In this document: positions 1 through 5,372 of the stretch, piece by piece | How positions within the stretch are numbered: position 1 is the stretch's first letter | Layout: each line of letters begins with the position of its first letter | Made by a program: the position numbers and the translations under genes | Assembly (NCBI GenBank): GCA_020434085.1 | Contig: JAGRBM010000608.1 | Location: 1 to 9,738, forward strand | From: Chrysiogenia bacterium | Lineage (GTDB): Bacteria; JAGRBM01 | Reading direction: 5' to 3' | DNA length: 9,738 bases | Notes under the pieces: model-generated | Databases searched by the model: none | What the model was told of the DNA's origin: nothing | What the model saw: the letters and a program-made list of their open reading frames with translations, nothing else

Positions 1-428
1 AGCAGCGCCACGTCGAGCACCAGCTCCCCCAGGGTCACCATCGCCGAGGCGAACTCGGGGTTGATGTCCTTGATCGTGGTGGTGATGGTGCGGACGAACT
101 GCACGAGCGCCGGGTCGGGTGTGTAGATCTTGTAATTGTTCTGGTTGAAGTAGTTGGAGAGCCGGAACATCGCCTCGGCGTGGCGGATCTCATCGTCGTA
201 GAAGGTCTCGAAAATGGCCCGCTCGGTCTCCAGCTCGCCGGTCTTGGAGAATTCCAGAAAAGCCAGCGCGGCGATGCGCTCGATGTAGATCAGGTTCGTG
301 AAAGCCTGACAGATCTCCATCTCGTCGAACTTGCTCATGGGAGCGGGCTTGGTGTTCCAGTCGAAGTCGTCGACGTTCCACTGCCCCTTGCGGCAGCGCT
401 CGAGCATGCGTCCTAAATCCAGTGCCAT
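1..428 (-). CDS. Ferritin-like diiron protein, N-terminal part (runs off the left edge)
   Basis: The 142 visible residues begin at an ATG preceded by a GGAAGGA Shine-Dalgarno at good spacing; the C-terminus lies outside the window. The protein looks helical and carries the metal-ligand pattern of the ferritin-like/R2-like diiron superfamily: Glu50 (in YIER), Glu80-x-x-His83 (in DDEIRHAE) and probably Glu135 (in LGELVLD). The second ExxH would fall beyond the edge. Near the N-terminus there is QWNVDDFDWN, which matches QWNAEEDLDW in the complete ferritin-like gene at 8207-9316, and the 30-residue spacing between the first Glu and the first ExxH is identical in both. By family it should bind two irons and may activate oxygen for oxidation of an organic substrate, or be related to radical-generating R2 proteins. 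The substrate cannot be read from the sequence. It is not bacterioferritin-like, because the N-terminal extension differs. Confidence 0.85.
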   Translation of the reverse strand, partial: MALDLGRMLERCRKGQWNVDDFDWNTKPAPMSKFDEMEICQAFTNLIYIERIAALAFLEFSKTGELETERAIFETFYDDEIRHAEAMFRLSNYFNQNNYKIYTPDPALVQFVRTITTTIKDINPEFASAMVTLGELVLDVAL

Positions 429-518
429 GTCGTGGTGTCCTTCCCGGAGTGCTCCGCGCCGGTGTTTGCGCAGGGGTCCCTGAATCGCTCCGGGAGGCCC
501 TAAACTGACGCGGGAGTC

Positions 519-547
519 ATTCTGGGCGCGACAACGCGCGGCGTCAA
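519..547 (-). promoter_or_regulatory. Candidate sigma-70 promoter for the left-edge ferritin-like gene
   Basis: Reading the minus strand there is TTGACG (547-542, 5 of 6 matches to the -35 consensus), a 17-base spacer, then CAGAAT (524-519, 4 of 6 matches to -10). Initiation would fall near 512 and leave a leader of about 80 bases. The spacer contains a perfect 5-bp inverted repeat, GCGCG-ACAA-CGCGC at 526-539, which could be a repressor operator. The promoter starts just past the terminator of the neighbouring unit, which is where one is expected. This is pattern matching only. Confidence 0.4.
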
Positions 548-552
548 GGGGG

Positions 553-578
553 AAGAAAGGGGGCCCAAACGGACCCCC
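553..578 (-). terminator. Intrinsic terminator after the TPP lyase/isochorismatase unit
   Basis: On the minus-strand transcript, only a few bases after the stop codon at 582, GGGGGTCC pairs with GGGCCCCC (one G-U pair) around a GTTT loop at 559-578. It is followed by TTTCTT (558-553). The stem is very GC-rich; the U tract is short and interrupted. Position and shape fit a Rho-independent terminator ending the two-gene unit. Confidence 0.75.
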
Positions 579-581
579 GCC

Positions 582-1169
582 CTATTGAATCAGCTTTGAG
601 ATGGTCTTGAACTCGGCACTGCCGGCTTTGCCCAGGAGCTGGAAGAGCACAGTCTCGGTGCTCGTGATGACCGCCCCGGCTCGCTCGCACAGGGCGAGGC
701 CCCGCTCCCAGTTCTCGCGGCGACGCGAGAGGCACGTGTCGGCCACCACATGGACATTGAGTCCGCGCCCCAGCAGGTCGAGTACCGTCTGGTAGACGCA
801 GATATGGGTCTCCATGCCCGAGACGATCACGCTGCGGCGGCCCTTGTCGGCAATGCCGCGAATGGCGGCCAGCGCGTCGTCGTTCTCGCAGCAGGAGAAC
901 TCGACCTTCTCGACCGGGGCGAGATCTCCTGCCAGAGCATCCTTCACCTCGGAGAGCGTCGGGCCGATCCCCCTGGGATACTGCTCGGTCACGATGGCCG
1001 GGATCCCCAGCGTCTGCATCCCGCGAAGCAACGCCCCCATGTTCCCCAGGTGACGCTTGCCGGCCTTCTCGGGCATGGCGGCAAAGAGCTTTTCCTGGTA
1101 GTCGATCACCAGCACCATCGCCTGATCGGCGCGGATGCGCTGGTCGGCAATCTGTTTGTGCTCACTCAT
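582..1169 (-). CDS. Isochorismatase-family cysteine hydrolase
   Basis: 195 residues, the usual length for this single-domain family. The Asp-Lys-Cys triad is visible: Asp23 in VIDYQ at the end of the first strand, Lys88 in VEKVEFSC, and the nucleophile Cys124 in THICVYQT. The preceding GMETH (118-122) is the family's cis-peptide and oxyanion segment. Members hydrolyse small amides, ureas or enol ethers (nicotinamidase, carbamoylsarcosine amidase, isochorismatase, YcaC-like proteins); the substrate cannot be assigned here. It is probably cytoplasmic, with no signal peptide. The start ATG lies 2 bases after the stop of the TPP enzyme upstream, so the two are almost certainly translated from one mRNA; the Shine-Dalgarno is weak, which fits translational coupling. 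The similarity is to YcaC/ISOC1-type hydrolases rather than to EntB, since there is no aryl-carrier domain. The family call is firm and the specific function is unknown. Confidence 0.93.
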   Translation of the reverse strand: MSEHKQIADQRIRADQAMVLVIDYQEKLFAAMPEKAGKRHLGNMGALLRGMQTLGIPAIVTEQYPRGIGPTLSEVKDALAGDLAPVEKVEFSCCENDDALAAIRGIADKGRRSVIVSGMETHICVYQTVLDLLGRGLNVHVVADTCLSRRRENWERGLALCERAGAVITSTETVLFQLLGKAGSAEFKTISKLIQ

Positions 1170-1171
1170 TG

Positions 1172-2824
1172 CTAGAACGCGTATCCCTTCATGCCCTGGT
1201 AGCGCTCGAGGCCCTCGGGGTCGAGCTTCACGTTGACGCAGGCGACCGTGTTCGAATCGAAGGCGCGCTGGAGCGCCGGTTCGAGGTCCTCGGGCTTCTC
1301 GACGTATTCTCCGTGGCCGCCAAGCGCCTCAACGATCTTGTCGTAGCGGGTGTACTGCAGCTCGGTGCTGATGAGCTTGTCCTTGCCATAGACCATCTTG
1401 TGGGGCGTCCGGATCTGGCCCCAGCCAGAGTCGTTGCCCACCACGCAGACGATGGGCAGGTCGTGGCGCAGCGCGGTTTCGAGCTCCATGCCGTTCATGC
1501 CCCAGGTGCCGTCACCGTTGAGCAGCAGCACCTTCTTGTCGGGGTGCGCGGCCTTTGCCGCCAGCGCATAGCCCGCGCCCACGCCCAGGCACCCCAGCGG
1601 CCCCGGGTCCATCCAGTGGCCGGGCTTGTGAATGCGGATGATCTTCGAGCTGATCGCCACGATGTCGCCGCCATCACCGATCACGATGGTGTCTTCATCG
1701 ATCACGTTGTCGATGGCCTTGGCCATGCGGTGATGAATGATGGGGCTGTCGGTCGCGTCCATGGCGGGAACCATCTTCTGGTAGCGCTCGGTCTCGTCCT
1801 TGCGGATGGCTTCGAGGTAGCCGCCGCGATCGACCTTGTAGCTACGCGAGTCGAGCTCGGCGCTGATCGCCTGCAGGTTGAGCTTGGCGTCTCCCACCAG
1901 CCCCACGTCCACATCGCGGTTGCGCCCGATGATGTCGGGTACGCGGTCGATCTGGAGCACCTTGCAGTTGGGCGGCCACTTCTGCTTGCCGTATCCCAGG
2001 CGAAAATCCATGGGCGTTCCCAGCAGCACGACGAGGTCGGCCTTGCCGAGTGTGGGTCCGCGTGAAAGCGAGAAGAAGTTGGGATGGTCCGGCGGCACCG
2101 AGCCGCGACCCATGCCGTTCAGATAAATCGGCGCGTCGATCTGCTGGGCCAGTTTGATGAGGTCTTCCTCTGCCTGCGACCAGCGAACGGTGCCGCCTGC
2201 GATGATGATCGGGCGCTCGGCCGCCTCGATGAGGTCGGCGCTCTTGGCAATATAGGAGGGCTCGGAGACCGTGCGGACCTCCGTGCGGTAGCTCTTGGGA
2301 AACCACGCGGTCTTTTCATCGACCGGGAACATGAGCAGGTCGAAGGGCACTTCAAGATAGACCGGACCGGGAACGCCCGAGAGGGCTTCGCGGTAGGCCA
2401 TCGAGACATATTCGGGAATGCGCTTGGCCTCATAGACGGTGTACTGGGCCTTGGTCACGGTGCGCACCAGGCCCGCGGTGTCCATGGCCTGCAGGGCGCC
2501 CTGCCCCAGGTACATGAACGGCTCCTTGCCGCCGATGAGCACCATGGGCACGTTGGCCTGGTAGGCCACGGCAAGACCGGTGACGGTGTTCGTGACGCCC
2601 GGACCGGCGGTGACGATGCACACGCCGGGCTTTCCGGTTGCGCGCGCCCAGCCGTCGGCGGCGTGGGCAGCAGACTGCTCGTGCCGCACGTCGATGAGCT
2701 TGATGCCCGCATCCAGGCAGGCATTGAAAATCGGTGAAACGTGGAAACCGGCGAGGCCGAATACGACTTCGACCCCCTCCTGCTTCAGTCCCTCTACAAG
2801 CAGGTGTCCGCCATCCATGGCCAT
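1172..2824 (-). CDS. Thiamin-diphosphate enzyme, benzaldehyde lyase / 2-hydroxyacyl-CoA lyase-like
   Basis: 550 residues with the three-domain layout of the acetolactate synthase superfamily: Pyr domain about 1-165, central domain about 190-325, PP domain about 365-540. The cofactor-activating Glu49 lies in VRHEQ, and the TPP/Mg motif begins with GDG at 437-439 and closes at Asn464. It aligns well from memory with benzaldehyde lyase: the MAM start and GG-LV, FGL-G--H, IFNACLD, RHE--A-HAA-G-AR, LQA, SGWG, and ACVN--LDP near the end. His28, Glu49 and Gln112 sit one residue before the active-site His29, Glu50 and Gln113 of that enzyme. MGRGSVPPDHP also resembles 2-hydroxyacyl-CoA lyase and oxalyl-CoA decarboxylase. 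The likely chemistry is cleavage or formation of a 2-hydroxy ketone or 2-hydroxyacyl bond; true acetolactate synthase is less likely. I chose the ATG at 2824 over one 26 codons upstream because GGAGG lies 8 bases before it and homologues begin there. The second metal-site Asn of the motif is Asp465. Confidence 0.88.
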   Translation of the reverse strand: MAMDGGHLLVEGLKQEGVEVVFGLAGFHVSPIFNACLDAGIKLIDVRHEQSAAHAADGWARATGKPGVCIVTAGPGVTNTVTGLAVAYQANVPMVLIGGKEPFMYLGQGALQAMDTAGLVRTVTKAQYTVYEAKRIPEYVSMAYREALSGVPGPVYLEVPFDLLMFPVDEKTAWFPKSYRTEVRTVSEPSYIAKSADLIEAAERPIIIAGGTVRWSQAEEDLIKLAQQIDAPIYLNGMGRGSVPPDHPNFFSLSRGPTLGKADLVVLLGTPMDFRLGYGKQKWPPNCKVLQIDRVPDIIGRNRDVDVGLVGDAKLNLQAISAELDSRSYKVDRGGYLEAIRKDETERYQKMVPAMDATDSPIIHHRMAKAIDNVIDEDTIVIGDGGDIVAISSKIIRIHKPGHWMDPGPLGCLGVGAGYALAAKAAHPDKKVLLLNGDGTWGMNGMELETALRHDLPIVCVVGNDSGWGQIRTPHKMVYGKDKLISTELQYTRYDKIVEALGGHGEYVEKPEDLEPALQRAFDSNTVACVNVKLDPEGLERYQGMKGYAF

Positions 2825-2832
2825 GGGTGTGT

Positions 2833-2837
2833 CCTCC
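2833..2837 (-). promoter_or_regulatory. Shine-Dalgarno that fixes the TPP enzyme start
   Basis: GGAGG on the minus strand lies 8 bases before the ATG at 2824. An in-frame ATG at 2902 would add 26 residues rich in Pro, Thr and Ala that lack family similarity, and I see no comparable ribosome site there. This supports the shorter protein. Confidence 0.8.
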
Positions 2838-2914
2838 AGAGACAGTGTGCGCGCTGGTTGTTGCTCAGCAGGGAGCGTTGTTGGAGCAGGCGGGGAAGTC
2901 AACGAACAGGGCGA

Positions 2915-2966
2915 CCCCCGCTGCGCGACCGTGATGGGGGAAGGAGGAAACGGTCGCGAACGGGGG
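2915..2966 (-). repeat. Long inverted repeat in the leader of the TPP lyase unit
   Basis: Two perfect blocks pair: CCCCCG (2915-2920) with CGGGGG (2961-2966), and CGCGACCGT (2924-2932) with ACGGTCGCG (2950-2958). An internal bulge of 3 and 2 bases separates them, and a 17-base loop is all purine on the plus strand apart from one T. It lies between the stop of the Ig-like gene (3001) and the TPP enzyme start (2824). No U tract follows on either strand, so it is not a standard intrinsic terminator. It may be a leader structure, a Rho-assisted terminator for the upstream gene, or a protein-binding site; the sequence alone does not decide. Confidence 0.7.
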
Positions 2967-3000
2967 CTGCCAGGGCAACTACTACTGAATGGGCCTCAGG

Positions 3001-3438
3001 CTAGGATTCACTCATGGGCCGCGGCAGGACGTCGATGGTCCGCGTGGCCAGCACTTCGGCACGCTCGCCGTCCTTGCTCTGGCGAACCAGGCGCACGGTG
3101 AAGCTGCGCGGGGCGCTCACCTCGGGGGCAATGTAGACCCCGTCGGGCAGGATCTGACCGTAGAAAGGCGAGCCACCGGGGACACCGTCCACTTCCCAGG
3201 TCAGTCCCTCGGGAAGCAGCTCGGCCACGCCCTCTCGCGCGCGCAGCAGGCGCACCTGCTCGCCAGCGACGACGGGCCCCGTCTCGGGCGCCATCTCGAC
3301 CCGCGGCCCCACGCCCGAACACCCGGCGGAAAAGAGCCAGACCAGACACACGGTAATGAGCACAACATAAGCCCGGCCCACCCAGCGGTAACCGCGGCGG
3401 GCCTGTTCTGCGAGTTGTGTCGTGGCAAAGATCATCAT
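3001..3438 (-). CDS. Small membrane-anchored Ig-like protein (putative lipoprotein)
   Basis: 145 residues. An N-terminal basic stretch (about 1-22) is followed by a hydrophobic segment (about 23-39, YVVLITVCLVWLFSAG) and Cys40, which resembles a lipobox. Ser at the -3 position is unusual, so this could instead be an uncleaved membrane anchor. The exported part (about 45-140) has the pattern of bacterial Ig-like domains: W-VDGVPGGSP, G-I-PDGVYIAPE and SFTVRLVRQS ending in TRTIDVLP. Such domains occur in surface adhesins and structural lipoproteins; with only one copy the role here is unknown. The start ATG follows GAGG at 6 bases and overlaps an in-frame TGA directly upstream, so no longer start is possible. 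A perfect GGAGGTGA lies about 20 bases further upstream with no usable start codon after it. It is separated from its neighbours by more than 150 bases on each side and may be a single-gene unit. Confidence 0.75.
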   Translation of the reverse strand: MMIFATTQLAEQARRGYRWVGRAYVVLITVCLVWLFSAGCSGVGPRVEMAPETGPVVAGEQVRLLRAREGVAELLPEGLTWEVDGVPGGSPFYGQILPDGVYIAPEVSAPRSFTVRLVRQSKDGERAEVLATRTIDVLPRPMSES

Positions 3439-3495
3439 TCAGTGCCTCAATCTACGTGGGTCACCTCCAGATAAAGCAGGGACCGTGCCAAAATG

Positions 3496-3524
3496 AGTAC
3501 ACATAAAACATCAAGTAATTTCAG
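3496..3524 (-). promoter_or_regulatory. Weak promoter candidate in an AT-rich island
   Basis: On the minus strand CTGAAA (3524-3519) and TGTACT (3501-3496) are separated by 17 bases, each matching 4 of 6 consensus positions. They lie in a stretch (about 3488-3535) far richer in A and T than the surroundings, upstream of the Ig-like gene. The base-composition dip is clearer than the hexamers, so this could be a site for another sigma factor or a DNA-binding protein. Confidence 0.25.
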
Positions 3525-3562
3525 CTAGTTACAACGGAACCTTTCAGCGCCCCCGCGAGGTT

Positions 3563-3601
3563 GTCAAGTTGCCGCGTCAATCACTGTCGCGGCAGGTTGA
3601 C
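3563..3601 (-). terminator. Hairpin directly after the ClC stop codon, possible terminator
   Basis: GTCAA (3563-3567) pairs with TTGAC (3597-3601) and TGCCGCG (3570-3576) with CGCGGCA (3588-3594), with a 2-by-2 internal loop and an 11-base loop. The structure begins 4 bases after the ClC stop codon, where a terminator is expected. No U tract follows, so termination would need Rho or another factor, or the hairpin may stabilise the 3' end of the mRNA. Confidence 0.4.
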
Positions 3602-3605
3602 ATCA

Positions 3606-4871
3606 TCAGAGGGTGCTCGGCGCCATCGCAGGCATTGCGCCGTTCATCTCCGCTCTGGGACGCTGGCTGGAGATGAGGCTGATCCGGCCACTCAACAGCA
3701 GCGTTGTCAGCGCGGCCGTCAACGTGGTGGGCAACAGATGCACACCTGACATCGCCGTCACGACCAGGGTCGAGCCAAGGGGGGTCTTGGTCACCCCCGT
3801 ATTGATGGCGGCCATGAGCGCTCCCATCAACACGACCTCGTTGGTACCCGGAACGGCCAGATGCAACAAACGCCCCCCGCACACCCCGAGAAAGAACAAG
3901 GGAATGATGAACCCACCGCGCCACCCCGAGCTGACCGTTACCGAAGTGCCCAGAAACTTGCCCAGCGCCGCCGTTGCCAGCACGCCCCAGAGTACCGGTG
4001 AAGCAGCCAGTGATTCGACCTGCACCTCGCCATAAGTCAGGGCATAGGGGGTCCACAGTCCCAGCAGGCCCAGCACCAACCCGCCGGCCATCGGGCGCAT
4101 GGGCCGGGGCAGTTGTTCGAATATTTTACGCAGCGCATGCGTGAGCGCGACAAACCCCCATGCCACCACCGTGCCCGCAATGCCCACCAACACCGCCCAC
4201 CCCAGATCGATCGGAGCAAGCAAATACTCCGCCGGGAAATGCCAGACCGGTTCGAGGTGTGCCATCCGGCCCAGGGCAAACACCGCGTAACCGCACACCG
4301 CGCCCACGAGCGAAGGCACAAGCGCCTCGTAGTATTCGAGCCCCTTGCGGTGGAGGATCTCCAGCGCAAACACCGCCGCGCCCAGCGGGGCCCCGAACAG
4401 GACCGTGAACCCGGCAGCCATCCCGGTGATGGTGAGAATTCGCATTTGCACGACACTCAAGCCCCGCCGCTCTGCAATCCATGTCCCCAACGAACCGGTG
4501 GTTTGCACCAACGGAGCCTCCGGGCCGGCCGCTCCGCCCGATGCAATGCACAGCAGGGAAACCGGAATCAGCGAACGCAGCTCACGGCGCCCCCGCGCGC
4601 CCCCGAGCACATGGATATTGTCGACCAGCAGTTCCACATCTCCGGCACTGCCGACCCAGTGCTCGATCAAACCGACAAGCAGGCCGATCGCGACCATCAC
4701 CGCCACATGGACCAGGCCGCCGTGCGCTCCCGGCCCCAGATGCCCTTCGAGCCACGTCACACAAGCGACATAGGCGAGGCCGACCACGCCGCCCAGGGCG
4801 CCCGCGCCCGCCACCAGCAAATAGGGCAACTCGTTGGAGCGCTCTACTTCCTTGTCTGTCTGTTCATTCAT
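3606..4871 (-). CDS. ClC-family voltage-gated chloride channel/transporter protein
   Basis: 421 residues, highly hydrophobic, a membrane-only ClC protein without the C-terminal CBS domains. Family landmarks in order: GSAGD at 74-78, at the place of the canonical GSGIP, keeping the selectivity-filter Gly-Ser but not Ile-Pro; GPEAP at 116-120, at the place of GREGP, keeping the gating glutamate as Glu118; [13 protein letters not shown] at 160-172; and GGFIIP at 319-324, matching the GxFxP filter loop. The internal proton-transfer glutamate of the E. coli exchanger (second Glu of its IEEM) is aligned with Ile172, so passive anion conduction is more likely than Cl-/H+ exchange; this is inference by eye. 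The start at 4871 has only a weak GGGGAA ribosome site, which can pair with an upstream GTTCC (4876-4894). It diverges from the sugE gene. The last 20 residues are polar and likely cytoplasmic. The transported anion is not proven. Confidence 0.9.
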   Translation of the reverse strand: MNEQTDKEVERSNELPYLLVAGAGALGGVVGLAYVACVTWLEGHLGPGAHGGLVHVAVMVAIGLLVGLIEHWVGSAGDVELLVDNIHVLGGARGRRELRSLIPVSLLCIASGGAAGPEAPLVQTTGSLGTWIAERRGLSVVQMRILTITGMAAGFTVLFGAPLGAAVFALEILHRKGLEYYEALVPSLVGAVCGYAVFALGRMAHLEPVWHFPAEYLLAPIDLGWAVLVGIAGTVVAWGFVALTHALRKIFEQLPRPMRPMAGGLVLGLLGLWTPYALTYGEVQVESLAASPVLWGVLATAALGKFLGTSVTVSSGWRGGFIIPLFFLGVCGGRLLHLAVPGTNEVVLMGALMAAINTGVTKTPLGSTLVVTAMSGVHLLPTTLTAALTTLLLSGRISLISSQRPRAEMNGAMPAMAPSTL

Positions 4872-4918
4872 GGTTGTTCCCCGGATATCGGAACGCCGCC
4901 CCGTTTCTACGGTCGCGC

Positions 4919-4947
4919 ACTATAGGTGCGTGCCCGCTGCACGGCCA
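4919..4947 (-). promoter_or_regulatory. Candidate promoter for the ClC gene, with a palindrome over the -10
   Basis: TATAGT (4924-4919, minus strand) matches 5 of 6 positions of the -10 consensus, with initiation expected near 4912 and a leader of about 40 bases. The -35 at 17 bases (TGGCCG, 4947-4942) is poor. The -10 is the centre of an imperfect palindrome, CGCGCAC-TATAG-GTGCGTG (one mismatch in 7 pairs), which suggests an activator or repressor site. Confidence 0.4.
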
Positions 4948-4981
4948 GCCATGCCCCTGCCGAGGCAGCGGAGCCGCGGGC

Positions 4982-5010
4982 TTGCAGTGTGCAGCCGATC
5001 TGGTTATTAA
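4982..5010 (+). promoter_or_regulatory. Candidate promoter for sugE
   Basis: TTGCAG (4982-4987) and TATTAA (5005-5010) are separated by exactly 17 bases. Initiation would be near 5017, giving a leader of about 25 bases, too short for a guanidine riboswitch. The hexamers match 3 and 4 of 6 consensus positions, so this is only moderate support. Confidence 0.35.
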
Positions 5011-5041
5011 CGCCCACATCCGTGTTGCGGGGTTTCCTTAC

Positions 5042-5368
5042 ATGGCATGGCGCATTCTCATCATCGCGGGCATCTTCGAAGTCATCTGGGCCGTCGGGCT
5101 TAAATACTCCGAGGGCTTTACCCATTTGTGGTTCAGCATCGGGACCCTTCTGGCCATGCTTGTGAGCTTCTCCCTGCTCTCGCTGGCGATGAAGGAGCTG
5201 CCGGTCGGAACGGCTTACGCCGTCTGGACCGGCATCGGCGCCGCGGGCACCGCGCTCTATGGCATGGCTTTCATGGGCGAGCCCCGCGATGCGGCGCGCC
5301 TGGCATGCCTGGCCCTGATCGTCGGCGGCATCGCCGGACTCAAGCTGCTCAGCGCCCCGGCGCACTGA
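5042..5368 (+). CDS. sugE: SugE/Gdx small multidrug resistance family guanidinium exporter
   Basis: 108 residues with four transmembrane helices, the standard size of this family; it works as an antiparallel homodimer in the inner membrane and exports guanidinium in exchange for protons. Identification rests on close similarity to E. coli SugE: EV-WAVGLKY at the start, [15 protein letters not shown] in the middle and LALIV-GI-GLKL at the end. Functional residues fall at the same numbers as in characterised Gdx proteins: Glu13 (substrate/proton site), Trp16, Ser42, Tyr59 and Trp62. This separates it from the EmrE-type multidrug exporters. The ATG at 5042 starts the conserved MAWRIL; the same frame is open upstream but without family similarity. 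The ribosome site is weak (GGGG about 9 bases before). It diverges from the ClC gene and ends 4 bases from the stop of the protease gene on the other strand. No urea or guanidine catabolism gene is nearby. Confidence 0.95.
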   Translation: MAWRILIIAGIFEVIWAVGLKYSEGFTHLWFSIGTLLAMLVSFSLLSLAMKELPVGTAYAVWTGIGAAGTALYGMAFMGEPRDAARLACLALIVGGIAGLKLLSAPAH

Positions 5369-5372
5369 GCCA

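Noticed and set aside
1169-2065. A 298-codon plus-strand open frame opposite the TPP enzyme
   Set aside because: Composition is typical of an antisense shadow (rich in Ala, Val, Arg, His) and no motif is recognisable, while the other strand is a clear family member.
2825-2902. A longer N-terminus for the TPP enzyme starting at 2902
   Set aside because: The extra 26 residues are low-complexity and unlike the family, and GGAGG is correctly placed for the ATG at 2824, which matches the known starts of related enzymes.
2874-2902. TTGACT at 2897-2902 (minus strand) as a -35 for the TPP unit
   Set aside because: No acceptable -10 hexamer occurs at 16-18 bases downstream.
4481-5041. A long upstream extension of the sugE frame
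   Set aside because: It is antisense to the ClC gene and rich in Arg and Pro without family similarity. The conserved SugE protein starts at 5042 with the usual length.
4872-5041. Guanidine or fluoride riboswitch in the divergent region
   Set aside because: A single GCTG-CACGGC-CAGC hairpin (about 4935-4948) resembles one arm of the guanidine-II type, but there is no second ACGR hairpin near the start and it lies upstream of the promoter candidate. No fluoride-motif sequence was found before the ClC gene. A covariance-model search would decide.
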